From contig JAYQJE010000004.1 in assembly GCA_038142005.1 (NCBI GenBank), forward strand, positions 124,001-188,000: a stretch of 64,000 nt of DNA. Reading direction: 5' to 3'. A program made the position numbers and the translations under genes. This DNA comes from SHAN690 sp023262195 (GTDB lineage Bacteria; Bacteroidota; Bacteroidia; Flavobacteriales_G; Salibacteraceae). Each line of letters begins with the position of its first letter. Positions within the stretch are counted from its first letter, which is position 1. Positions 28,330 to 37,374 of this stretch are shown here, one piece after another. Under the pieces are notes generated by a model. The model searched no databases. It was not told the DNA's origin and worked only from the letters and a program-made list of their open reading frames with translations.

Positions 28330-28945
28330 TTAAAGTTCTATTCCCATGAAAGCCATGAACGCAATGCCCATAAGACCAGTGATGATATAGGTAATACCGA
28401 GGCCACGTAATGGAGCCGGTACATTAGAGTATTTTATTTTTTCTCGTATTGCTGCAATCGCTACGATGGCCAGGAACCAACCAACACCAGACCCAAGACC
28501 AAATGAAGTTGCTTCGGCAATTGAAGAGTACTGACGCTCTTGCATGAAAAGAGCTCCACCTAATTGAGCAGTTTACAGCAATTAATGGAAGGAAAATCCC
28601 AAGGGCTCCATAAAGCGCTGGACTAAACTTTTCTACGGCCATCTCAACCAATTGCACCATGGAGGCAATAATTGCGATGAACATAATGAATGATAAGAAG
28701 CTTAGATCTACTGCAGCAAAGTCAGCGCCCAACCATGAAAGTGCACCTTCCTTCAAAATATAGTTTTCGAGCAAGTAATTTACAGGAACGGTGATTCCGA
28801 GAACAAAAATTACCGCTGCTCCAAGACCTACTCCTGTCTTCACTGTTTTCGATACAGCTAAGTATGAGCACATGCCTAGGAAATAGGCGAAAATCATATT
28901 CTCAATGAATATGCCTTTGATGAAAATATTTACAAGTTCTAACAT
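28330..28945 (-). CDS. nqrE: Na+-NQR subunit E, frame disrupted
   Basis: Six-helix membrane subunit that with NqrD holds an iron centre and forms part of the Na+ path. The first frame reads LVNIFIKGIFIENMIFAYFL through GIFLPLIAVNC. The second continues MQERQYSSIAEATSFGLGSG and ends GIAFMAFMGIEL. The break is near 28561-28575, where the family reads AVNCAILGGALFM. Joined length is about 204 residues, normal for NqrE. Nqr activity needs all six subunits, so a sequence error is more likely than inactivation. The Cys of the AVNC segment is the conserved ligand position. Confidence 0.9.
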
Positions 28946-28950
28946 GATTC

Positions 28951-29645
28951 CTAGTGTTCTTCGATTAGTTTGGTGTTTCTAGCTCGCTGAATCCAAATGA
29001 TGATTCCTACTACGATCAAAGCCATTGGAGGTAAGATCATTAAGTTGTTGTGTGCGTAAGCACCACCGTTGGAGATAAGCCAACCTTCAGGAATAAATTT
29101 ATATCCCATGATTGATCCAGAGCCAAAAGCTTCTCTCACCACAGCAACTGCAATCAATATCCATCCGTAACCCATGGCATTTCCAATAGCATCCAAAATC
29201 GAAGGCCATGGCTTATTTGCTAGTGCGAACGCCTCAAGTCGGCCCATGATGATGCAGTTGGTAATAATCAGCCCAACAAAGACCGAGAGCGCCTTACTCA
29301 CATCGTACACGTATGCCTTAAGAACTTGATCCACAAGAATCACTAAGGAAGCCACTACCACGAGTTGCACAATAATTCTAATACGACTAGGAATGACATT
29401 ACGGATTAATGAAACGATCAGGTTACCACCAATCATTACGGCCAACACCGATAAGGACATTACCACCGCTTGCTTTACCTGAACAGTGATTGCTAAAGCA
29501 GAACAAATACCAAGTACTTGCACTGTAATTGGATTAGAATCATCCAAGGGGTCGGTTAATAAGAGTTTATTCTTTTTGAGAATAATGGTTCAGCTGGCTC
29601 CTTCACTGGAGCTTCTGCAGCTGCATCTTTTACTTCTGTACTCAT
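28951..29645 (-). CDS. nqrD: Na+-NQR subunit D, frame disrupted near the N-terminus
   Basis: Membrane subunit paired with NqrE. The main frame (from a TTG at 29547) opens directly with DDSNPITVQVLGICSALAIT, already inside the family alignment and including the conserved Cys of LGICSA. Upstream, ATG at 29645 begins MSTEVKDAAAEAPVKEPAEP in another frame. Adding one A to the A5 run at 29573-29577 joins them as FSKKNKLLLTDPLDDSN. The second conserved Cys is in ITNCIIMGRLEAFA. About 231 residues. Six bases separate its start from nqrC. Confidence 0.9.
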
Positions 29646-29651
29646 GGTAGA

Positions 29652-30431
29652 TTAGATTGATGCGATGTCCGCGTTGTTCTTAAAATAGGGTACATAAACG
29701 GAGAGCGTGTTTTCTAGCATATTAGCAACACCCACACTTGTAATTGTTCCGCCTGTTATTGCATCCACTCCGTGTGGATCATTCGGGTCAGCTCCGCCTT
29801 TGATTACATCAATGGAAACAAACTCTCCATTGTCGTCAAAGATCTTATCCCCCACGAAAGGTTCCTGAAACCAACCCATGTTGATTTCTGCTCCTAAACC
29901 TGGGGTTTCTGTTTTGTGATCGAAGGTCGCTCCAATTACGGTATTCATATCTGGGCCAAGTGCTAGGTAACCCCAAATAGGACCCCATAGTCCTGTTCCC
30001 ACCAATGGCACCACATAACTGATTTCACCCTCCTTTTCACAAACGAACAGCGGAAATTTCTTATCCTCCGCAGAAAGCGATTGATCTCTGTACTGCTTTT
30101 TGATGTCGATGTTGAATGCATCTGCTTCAAACGCCTCTACTCCATCATCTTTCAGCGTCTTGATAGGGCCCTCTAATTCGCTAACTACCTCGCCTTTGTT
30201 ATTCAATACCACGCGCTTCTTAACGTAATTACCAAATTCAGCGGTGGCTTCTGATCGATCTACCGTCACTTGGATAGAAGCAAGAATATTCTGCATTTTC
30301 TCCTGCCTTTGATTTTCCTGCTGTGGCTCTTTTAGCCCCAACGCTGCTAAAGACAACACCGTAGCCACGATTACAACCATCACTACGGAAAAAATGAATG
30401 TAAAACTTTGAGATTCTTTGTTTATTGCCAT
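29652..30431 (-). CDS. nqrC: Na+-NQR subunit C, covalent FMN carrier
   Basis: 259 residues. One N-terminal helix (FTFIFSVVMVVIVATVLSLA) anchors a periplasmic FMN-binding domain. The flavinylation site is in GVDAITGGTITSVGV near residue 228, the D-x-x-T/S-G-x-T motif recognised by ApbE, with the Thr of GGT as predicted acceptor. WGPIWGYLALG and TPGLGAEI are also typical. It depends on the downstream apbE for maturation. Confidence 0.95.
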   Translation of the reverse strand: MAINKESQSFTFIFSVVMVVIVATVLSLAALGLKEPQQENQRQEKMQNILASIQVTVDRSEATAEFGNYVKKRVVLNNKGEVVSELEGPIKTLKDDGVEAFEADAFNIDIKKQYRDQSLSAEDKKFPLFVCEKEGEISYVVPLVGTGLWGPIWGYLALGPDMNTVIGATFDHKTETPGLGAEINMGWFQEPFVGDKIFDDNGEFVSIDVIKGGADPNDPHGVDAITGGTITSVGVANMLENTLSVYVPYFKNNADIASI

Positions 30432-30446
30432 GGTTTTCGATTAAGG

Positions 30447-31646
30447 TTATGCAACAACTGCCGTGCGCTTCAATCTGCGTTTAATGTTTGCTTCAACTAC
30501 ATAGTGGTCAATTAGTGGAGCCATCACATTCATGAATAAGATCCCCATCATAATACCCTCAGGATAGGCCGGATTGAATACACGGATCATAATGCCCAAG
30601 AAGCCGGCTAAAAATCCATATATCCATTTTCCTGTATTGGTTTGTGCGGCACTCACAGGGTCAGTGGCCATAAACACCATTCCAAACATAAAGCCTCCCA
30701 TAGCTAATTGAAGCCATGGATCAACATTCATAAATGGATTCGCGCCCCAGAGATTAAAGATGTAAGACATGCTTAAGCCTCCAAGGAAGAAAGAGAGCAT
30801 AATTCTCCAACTGCCAATACCAGTGGCTAAAAGCAAAGCTGCTCCTAGTAAAATGGCCAATGAAGATGTTTCCCCGATAGATCCTGGAACCCAGCCCATG
30901 AAAGCAGCAAACAACGTATCCGACACACTACCATAAGCTACACCAGCTTGATCGATGTAATCTGTGCTTGAATTAATGGACTGGGCTAAAAGCGTCTCTC
31001 CAGTATAACCATCCACTGTTGCTTGTCCCTCAGTGCTCACCCAAACCATATTACCACTCATTTTGGTGGGATATGCAAAAAACAAAAATGCTCGAGCTGT
31101 AAGTGCTGGGTTTAGAATATTCATTCCAGTGCCGCCAAAAACTTCTTTACCAATCACAACGGCAAATGCCGTGGCCACGCCAACCATCCATAAAGGAACT
31201 TCCACAGGCATAATGAGTGGAATCAACATGCCAGAAACTAGGTAACCTTCATTGACCGAATGTTTCTTAGCTACTGCTATTCCGAATTCAATCCCAAGAC
31301 CAACAGCATAACTAACTATTACAATCGGTAAAACTTTCATTGCACCGAAGAGGAACTTATCCATAAACCCAGCTCCCAAATCAGTAAATTGACCCAAGGC
31401 GAGGAAATGCTGGTGTCCCGTATTCCACATACCAAAGAGCAATGCTGGTATTGTGGCGATTACCACCAAGAACATGGTTCTTTTTAAATCGATGGCATCT
31501 TTTACATGTGTGCCGTCATGTGTAACATGCCCTGGCACAAATGCAAAGGTTTCTATTGCTTCGAATGCCTTATAATAATTCTCAAACTTCCCACCCTCTT
31601 CGAAGTTGGGTCGAATCTTATCAAATACGTTTCTTAATGCTTTCAT
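30447..31646 (-). CDS. nqrB: Na+-NQR subunit B, covalent FMN and quinone site
   Basis: 399 residues, ten predicted helices, the main membrane subunit with ubiquinone binding and a Na+ channel. NILNPALTARAFLFFAYP and GSIGETSSLAILLGA are family signatures. The expected ApbE acceptor motif reads VDGYTGETLLAQ here, so the usual Ala of SGAT is Glu. The acceptor Thr itself is kept. The frame is intact. Located between nqrA and nqrC with short gaps. Confidence 0.95.
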   Translation of the reverse strand: MKALRNVFDKIRPNFEEGGKFENYYKAFEAIETFAFVPGHVTHDGTHVKDAIDLKRTMFLVVIATIPALLFGMWNTGHQHFLALGQFTDLGAGFMDKFLFGAMKVLPIVIVSYAVGLGIEFGIAVAKKHSVNEGYLVSGMLIPLIMPVEVPLWMVGVATAFAVVIGKEVFGGTGMNILNPALTARAFLFFAYPTKMSGNMVWVSTEGQATVDGYTGETLLAQSINSSTDYIDQAGVAYGSVSDTLFAAFMGWVPGSIGETSSLAILLGAALLLATGIGSWRIMLSFFLGGLSMSYIFNLWGANPFMNVDPWLQLAMGGFMFGMVFMATDPVSAAQTNTGKWIYGFLAGFLGIMIRVFNPAYPEGIMMGILFMNVMAPLIDHYVVEANIKRRLKRTAVVA

Positions 31647-31660
31647 ATCTAATTTTTATT

Positions 31661-33007
31661 CTATCCTAATTCTTGTATGGCGGTATCTAATCCTTCTCTA
31701 ATGAGTTTTTGAACCGGAGTTTTACTTGTACATGCATATTCGCACAAGGCTAAATCTTCGGGAGCCACTTCGTAAATGCCGAGCGCTTCCATTTTTTCAA
31801 TGTCATTGGTCATGATCGCCTTCAGCAAATGCACTGGATAGAGATCCATTGGTAACACATCCTCATATTGTCCAGACATAACAAACGCTCTATCCTCACC
31901 ATTCATATTGGTGTTGAGTCTGTACTTTTTATTTGGCATTAGCCAGCTGAAATAACTTTGAGAAAGTGAAAATTTATGGAAATTAGGTGCTAACCAACCC
32001 ATAAACTGTGGCTCTCTTCCCTCAGGTATAACCGAAATCACGTTAGAGTGAAATCCGAGGTATCCATCTTCTGACAATTTGTTTCCGGAAAGCACATTAC
32101 CGTCAATAATCCTATTATCTCCATCCTTCACTCGACCCTTTAGGATTGAATCAAGACTAGCTCCAATCCATGTGTTTAGGTATTGTGGTTTTTCTACCTC
32201 AGACCCAGCAAGAGCAATTTTCTTGGAGAAATCGAACTTACCTGTCTTTAAGAAACGACCTATGATGGCCACTGCCTGAGCGTCTACTACCCAAACAACT
32301 TCTCCTTTGTTTACAGGATCAATATGATGTATTTGTATGCCTGGCAGTCCAGCTGGATGCGGACCAGTGAACGTATTTACCTGTGCGTTTTTGGCATTGG
32401 TCATAAAGCTACCTGAGCCAAACTGGATATTTAAATGCACCTTACCTTCTGTCAATTTGGATAGGGCATCAATCCCCGTTTGAAAATCAGCCTCTCGCCC
32501 TTCTAAGATGTAATTTAAATCTGCTCCCAATGGCGCTGAGTCGAAACCAGAAACAAAAATTGATTTTGGGGCTTCGGTGGGATCCGCGATAATATCGTAA
32601 GGGCGTCTTTTAATAAATGGCCATAAACCAGCATCAAGCAATGCATCAGCCATCTTAGCTCTGTCAAACGAACTGAAATCCACAGGAGCCGCTGTTTCAG
32701 ATTTCTGCTCACTATCGGCAACAATTTTTACCTCTAAGATCTTTCTCTTGGCCCCTCGAACCACTTCAGCAATTTCTCCGCTTACAGGAGACACAAATTT
32801 GATGCGCTCATTGCTCTTACTGTAAAAGATGGGAGTTCCAGCTTTGACTTCGGCTCCTTCCTTTAACAATAATTTAGGCACCATGCCGTGAAAATCAGTT
32901 GGCTTTAAAGCAAACGAACTTGGGAGGGTGGTATCCGAAGTTGTTTTCTCCGCAGAACCTACCAATTTGATATTGGCTCCTTTGCGGATTTTGACAGTTT
33001 TAGACAT
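31661..33007 (-). CDS. nqrA: Na+-NQR subunit A
   Basis: 448 residues, the cytoplasmic peripheral subunit that starts the operon. KIRKGANIKLVGSA, FHGMVPKLLLKEGAEVKAGT, a barrel-sandwich VSPVSGEIAEVVRGAKRK, and the C-terminal YPVHLLKAIMTNDIEKMEAL and CEYACTSKTPVQKLIREGLD identify it. A -7 element lies 35 nt upstream. The order nqrA-B-C-D-E-F-apbE is the common one. Confidence 0.96.
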   Translation of the reverse strand: MSKTVKIRKGANIKLVGSAEKTTSDTTLPSSFALKPTDFHGMVPKLLLKEGAEVKAGTPIFYSKSNERIKFVSPVSGEIAEVVRGAKRKILEVKIVADSEQKSETAAPVDFSSFDRAKMADALLDAGLWPFIKRRPYDIIADPTEAPKSIFVSGFDSAPLGADLNYILEGREADFQTGIDALSKLTEGKVHLNIQFGSGSFMTNAKNAQVNTFTGPHPAGLPGIQIHHIDPVNKGEVVWVVDAQAVAIIGRFLKTGKFDFSKKIALAGSEVEKPQYLNTWIGASLDSILKGRVKDGDNRIIDGNVLSGNKLSEDGYLGFHSNVISVIPEGREPQFMGWLAPNFHKFSLSQSYFSWLMPNKKYRLNTNMNGEDRAFVMSGQYEDVLPMDLYPVHLLKAIMTNDIEKMEALGIYEVAPEDLALCEYACTSKTPVQKLIREGLDTAIQELG

Positions 33008-33042
33008 CTGGTTTATTTAAGTATTCGCTTGATAAACGGCCG

Positions 33043-33050
33043 CAAACGTA
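33043..33050 (-). promoter_or_regulatory. Putative -7 element (TACGTTTG) of the nqr operon
   Basis: On the nqr strand TACGTTTG matches TAnnTTTG exactly and predicts a 5' leader of roughly 30 nt before the nqrA ATG. No good TTG is seen at the -33 position. The rest of the 185-bp gap to the next gene is AT-rich without a further signal that I can name. Confidence 0.45.
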
Positions 33051-33192
33051 CACCATAATTTTTTAGAATGCGTGCTTTTTCCCATTTCTTAAATACTTAT
33101 TCAACCCATTAAAGTGAAAAATGTTTTATCGAAAAATCTGATTGTTTCATCTCATTTTTCAACGCACTTATTGCACTTTGGGGTGTAATAAA

Positions 33193-33820
33193 CTACTTCA
33201 AATTACTAAGGAACGCTCTTGATTTATTCGCGTTTTTTGAAAAAAAAAGAAAATGTTCGTTTCTCATTGAACCGCCACCAAAAGATTCAAGCTCACTCAT
33301 TTGAAGCTTTAATTCATCCGAAGACAGTTTGATGATATCGTAAATAATTCCTGAACTCGGACTTTCAGTAGTGGTAATATTCACATTTGAGCCTTGGTCA
33401 CTTTCACTAATTTCTCTGCGCGTTTGCATCAAAAGCAACTGTGACTTGCTAGGCTCACCGTTTCCACCTGTAAATTCCCAATTGCCGTCTTCAATTACAT
33501 CCCTTGTATATGCATCGCGATTTATGGTGGTATCTTCTGGAAAGGAACTGATCTCTGTGAATTCATACCCCCGCACGATCAAAAACATATACAAGTGAAT
33601 AATCTATTGAAGTAATCAATGTGTCATTCACAGTAGATTTAAGCACTCCATTCTGAAACCCTTGAGTCGATTGGTTGGTTGCTGAAGACATCTCATACAA
33701 ATCCCAAGTACCCGTCAATCGAGCTTTGCGTGATATCAGGCTAATTGCTGGATCTTCTTCTCCCTTCTGACATCCTAAAAAGGACAACAGGATAATAATG
33801 TATGTCAGTGCCAACCTCAT
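33193..33820 (-). CDS. Predicted lipoprotein (lipocalin-like layout), frame disrupted
   Basis: MRLALTYIIILLSFLGCQKG has a clear lipobox (SFLGC). The mature part, LTGTWDLYEMSSATNQSTQG and LVYVFDRAG, resembles small lipocalin-like Bacteroidota lipoproteins (inference). The first frame stops at 33563. The overlapping second frame continues YEFTEISSFPEDTTINRDAY and NGNWEFTGG-like strands to 33193. Removing one G from the G5 run at 33568-33572 joins them, one of the few cases in this window where a run is too long. About 208 residues. The ATG overlaps the stop of the upstream barrel gene. Confidence 0.62.
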
Positions 33821-34649
33821 ATATCAAAGAAATAACTGACTGTGAACTGTACCATAGGATCAACACCAAAGTTGGTCATAGAACTGCGCGAACTGCTTAA
33901 AACTCGAGTTGTTTTGGCGACACCGCTTGTAGGGTCTGATTGGATAACTTCTTGTCTGTCACCCCCGTTACCATGTAGTTAACACCTAAACCATACTCCA
34001 TTCCTAGAGCCAATCGCTTGACTAAAAAGTAGTTAAACCCTAAACCAACATGAGCTCCCAAATTAAACCCACCATCTTCCGTTATTGTCCTGTTAATGGT
34101 ACCAACGCCTGTTGTGTCTGTAATACTGGTATTCGAGCCAGCTCTGAATTGGCCAATTGTACCAACCTCGCCTTCAAGCAAAATATATGGATCGAGCCGC
34201 TCTGTACCCTTTAAGTGAAATTCTATTGCTGGTATGAAACTTATGCTTGCTTGACGCGCTGAAGAATCAGTTTCCACTAAATCTTTACCCACACTGTCCG
34301 TAGATAACTGCCTTACACTCATAATGGAAGGAGCAAGACCAAAACGCAAGGTGATCAAGTCGCTTGAAACGTATCTTACTATTACGGAGCTTGCGCCTCT
34401 CGAATCAAGTCGAGGCGATGCAGAAATGTTGTTGATCAATCCAGTCAAATTTGCTGTGGCCCCTAAATCGCCTTTGCTTGCGAGAAATTTTGGTGCTAAA
34501 TAAGGTTCAATGATGTTGGTATCCGTTGAGTTTTGACCATATCCGCAAAGTGACATGGTGAAAGTCAGCAATAAAGTGGTAAACACAAGTGACCTCATAA
34601 TTCTGTTTGCAGCCAAACGTTCAAGCTTCATATTTATTTTAGTCATCAT
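33817..34649 (-). CDS. Outer membrane beta-barrel protein, frame disrupted at the 3' end
   Basis: The signal peptide (SLVFTTLLLTFTMSLCGYGQ) could be reached from the ATG at 34649, which overlaps the pcm stop, or from an ATG at 34598. The body shows alternating amphipathic strands (LITLRFGLAPSIMSVRQ, ILLEGEVGTIGQFRAG, NLGAHVGLGFNYFLVKRLAL). The frame ends at 33897, but the next frame reads SSMTNFGVDPMVQFTVSYFF and ends at 33817 with an aromatic C-terminal strand, the usual barrel-assembly signal. I therefore extend the gene to 33817, where its stop overlaps the lipoprotein ATG. The function is unknown. Confidence 0.65.
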
Positions 34650-35302
34650 ACGGCAGAATCTGTATTGTCAAGCATGGGAACAAATTGAAACGACCCATGT
34701 TCGGCAATTTCAAATTCATTTTCCGATTTTTTATCCAGAGTCAGCATGGTTTGAACCCCGTTGATTTCTCCTACAGGTATAACCATTCGTCCTCCTACTT
34801 TTAACTGTTTCTTCAATTCTTCAGGGATTCTAGGTGCGCCACAAGTAATTAGAATCTTATCAAACGGAGCAAAAGCTGGACGCCCAGCATACCCATCGCC
34901 ATAAAAACAGCGCGCTTTGTAACCAAATTGATCAAGCAAGTGACTAGACTTTTCGTACAGCACTCGCTGCCGCTCAATTGTAAAAACCTTTAGACCTAGT
35001 TCACACAAAACAGCAGTCTGGTAGCCGCTGCCTGTTCCTATTTCGAGCACTTTCTCTCTTTTCTTTGGCAACAGCAGCTCTGTTTGCTTGGCTACGGTGT
35101 AAGGTTGTGAAATGGTTTGACCTGACCCAATTGGAAAAGCCTTATCCTCATACGCATGCTTCAGAAAAACGGTGTCGAAACAGAATAGGTGCCGTGGAAT
35201 CTTGCCAATGGCATCCAATACATTTTCATCTGAAATATTCTTTTGCCTTAGCTCCTCAACGAGCAGCTTCCTCAAACCTTGGTGTCGAAAACTATCTTCC
35301 AT
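34646..35302 (-). CDS. pcm: Protein-L-isoaspartate O-methyltransferase
   Basis: 218 residues, standard for PCMT, which methylates isoaspartyl residues for repair of aged proteins. PIGSGQTISQPYTVAKQTEL (about 50-70) is the substrate-site signature, VLEIGTGSGYQTAVLCEL is SAM motif I, and KILITCGAPRIPEELK and VGGRMVIPVGE follow. It leads a three-gene unit with the barrel and lipoprotein genes, linked by ATGA overlaps at both junctions. Confidence 0.94.
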   Translation of the reverse strand: MEDSFRHQGLRKLLVEELRQKNISDENVLDAIGKIPRHLFCFDTVFLKHAYEDKAFPIGSGQTISQPYTVAKQTELLLPKKREKVLEIGTGSGYQTAVLCELGLKVFTIERQRVLYEKSSHLLDQFGYKARCFYGDGYAGRPAFAPFDKILITCGAPRIPEELKKQLKVGGRMVIPVGEINGVQTMLTLDKKSENEFEIAEHGSFQFVPMLDNTDSAV

Positions 35303-35406
35303 TCGGGGCCGAAAATATCCATTTCGACAATCGGGTGTTTAATGAATCATAAACAACCTTGAGTAGCAGGCACAATAACGCCTCACATTTGCTTCAATAT
35401 TCAAAT

Positions 35407-36402
35407 ATGTCAAAGATTAGACTTGGAGTTTTAGGTGCGGGACATCTTGGTAAGATTCACATCAGATTAGCTCAACAATTACAGAGTGAATTTGAGTTGG
35501 TGGGATTTTTCGATCCTGATGAGGCAAAGGTTAAGGAGGTGCGTGAAGAATTTGGGATAACACCTTTTCCAGATATGAAGTCGCTCATAGACCAGTGTGA
35601 CGCGATAGATATTGTTACACCTACTCTTTCACACTTTGACTGTGCTCAATATTCGCTACGCAATCAGAAGCATCTCTTCATTGAAAAGCCACTCACCAAT
35701 ACCGTAGAGGAGGCAAAAAAACTACTTGACTTAGCTCATGAAGCCAAGGTAACCGTACAGGTTGGCCATGTGGAGCGGTTCAATCCGGCCTTCATCGCAG
35801 CACAACCTTCATTTGATAAGGTAATGTTTGTAGAAACACACCGATTGGCCGAATACAACCCTAGAGGCACGGATGTATCCGTGGTGCTTGACCTTATGAT
35901 ACATGATATTGATATTGTTTTAAATGTAGTTGGTGCCAATCTTAGAAAGACCAGTGCCAGTGGTGTAGCGGTTATTAGTGATACACCTGACATCTGCAAT
36001 GCAAGGCTAGAATTTGAAAATGGATGCGTGGCGAATTTGACTGCAAGCAGGATTTCTTTGAAAAACATGAGAAGGTCACGCTTTTTTCAGAAAAACGCTT
36101 ACATCACGGTTGATTTCATGGAACGTAAAGCTGATGTTGTAAAAATTCAAGATCCGGATCCTACAAACCCGTTTGGGGTTATAATCAAACCAGGTGAAAA
36201 CAAGGAGCCCAAACAGTTGGTTTTTGATTCTCCCAATATCTCCGAATCCAATGCCATTTTAGAAGAGTTGAGATCATTCGCCCACAGCATTAATACCAGA
36301 GAAAAGCCAATTGTATCCGCAGAAGATGGTTTTAATGCTATGTCCGTAGCACAGCAGATTTTAGACCAACTTGAGTTCAGTAATTCTATTTTCGCGCGCT
36401 AA
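35407..36402 (+). CDS. Gfo/Idh/MocA-family NAD(P)-dependent oxidoreductase
   Basis: 331 residues from the ATG at 35407. The frame is open 48 nt further upstream, but MSKIRLGVLGAGHLGKIHIR puts the Rossmann GxGxxG at the usual distance. HLFIEKPLTNTVEEAK carries the EKP motif with the catalytic Lys, and VGHVERFNPAFIAAQ is the region that often precedes the substrate site. The family oxidises or reduces sugars and their derivatives. Placed before a lipoprotein and a sugar phosphotransferase gene, a role in nucleotide-sugar or polysaccharide metabolism is plausible (inference). Confidence 0.87.
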   Translation: MSKIRLGVLGAGHLGKIHIRLAQQLQSEFELVGFFDPDEAKVKEVREEFGITPFPDMKSLIDQCDAIDIVTPTLSHFDCAQYSLRNQKHLFIEKPLTNTVEEAKKLLDLAHEAKVTVQVGHVERFNPAFIAAQPSFDKVMFVETHRLAEYNPRGTDVSVVLDLMIHDIDIVLNVVGANLRKTSASGVAVISDTPDICNARLEFENGCVANLTASRISLKNMRRSRFFQKNAYITVDFMERKADVVKIQDPDPTNPFGVIIKPGENKEPKQLVFDSPNISESNAILEELRSFAHSINTREKPIVSAEDGFNAMSVAQQILDQLEFSNSIFAR

Positions 36403-36456
36403 CAAAAAATCTTTAGCAATAAAGCTGTACATAGCTCGTTTTTCGTAGACCTACTA

Positions 36457-37374
36457 ATGACCATTTTATTTATTCGAAAGATCTCGCGCCTTTATTGTGT
36501 ATTAATGCTTGCTTTTGCTGCTTTGAGTTGTGACTCCATCGACATTTTTGATGAACGACCGGCATACTTGCAAATAGATTCGTTTGTACTCGCTGATAAC
36601 CCTAATGCTGATGAGGGCTCCCTCAACCACAACATTGTAGATGCGTGGGTTTTCATCGATGATGAGATGATTGGAGTTTTTGAACTTCCGGCAACCATTC
36701 CCATTCTTGAAACAGGAAACAGAAAGCTCACCGTTGGTCCTGGCATCTTAAATAGCACCATATCGAGCATGAGGGAGAACTATCCGTTTTACACGGCATA
36801 TGAAGATGATAATTTCAATCTCACTCCTGGGGAAACCGTAAATCTAACACCTGTGAGCACCTATAGAGATGATGGTGAAGTGTATACTTATGTGTTGATC
36901 GAAGATTTTGAAACAAGTGTGGTGACCACTGATAGCTTTGGGTCGAGTCAAGTGCCGCTTGAGGTAACTGAAGACCCTGCCGAAGTATTCGAAGGGGATG
37001 GGTCCGGTATCATGCGATTAGACGCTAATACTTCTACCGCACGTTTCAGAACACCAAGCTATGTTTTTCCTAGAGGTGGCAAACCATCCTTTGTAGAAAT
37101 TGACTTTTACTCTGATTTTTCTTTTACGGTGGGTGTGCGCGTGAATAATGATCGCATACAAAATGAAGTTATCGATTACCTCACCCTAAGGCCCACAACT
37201 GATTCGGGTGAATCACCATGGAAAAAGGCCTACATCGATATATCCACCATCACAAATGACTCACCCAACGCAATAGACTACTTCGTTTATTTCGATGCAT
37301 TGGTAGCAGACCCAAGTCAAAGAAAAGAAGGTGTGATAATCGTGGATAATATAAAGTTCATCCATCAGCGATGA
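36457..37374 (+). CDS. Predicted lipoprotein in the exopolysaccharide-type cluster
   Basis: 305 residues with a signal peptide and lipobox (LAFAALSC). The N-terminal part has a PEGA-like layout (NIVDAWVFIDDEMIGVFELP), where a short inserted element is tethered to the surface. The C-terminal part (IDFYSDFSFTVGVRVNNDRI) looks like a jelly-roll carbohydrate-binding-type fold. Its stop overlaps the start of the sugar transferase (ATGA), which implies co-translation and a shared role in surface polysaccharide assembly, but the exact function is unknown. Confidence 0.7.
   Translation: MTILFIRKISRLYCVLMLAFAALSCDSIDIFDERPAYLQIDSFVLADNPNADEGSLNHNIVDAWVFIDDEMIGVFELPATIPILETGNRKLTVGPGILNSTISSMRENYPFYTAYEDDNFNLTPGETVNLTPVSTYRDDGEVYTYVLIEDFETSVVTTDSFGSSQVPLEVTEDPAEVFEGDGSGIMRLDANTSTARFRTPSYVFPRGGKPSFVEIDFYSDFSFTVGVRVNNDRIQNEVIDYLTLRPTTDSGESPWKKAYIDISTITNDSPNAIDYFVYFDALVADPSQRKEGVIIVDNIKFIHQR

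Noticed and set aside
29573..29577. Programmed ribosomal frameshifting at the A-runs in nqrD and other genes
   Set aside because: Breaks occur in A, T, G and C contexts, in unrelated genes including parE and lpdA, with no shared slippery heptamer or downstream structure. Run-length error explains them more simply.
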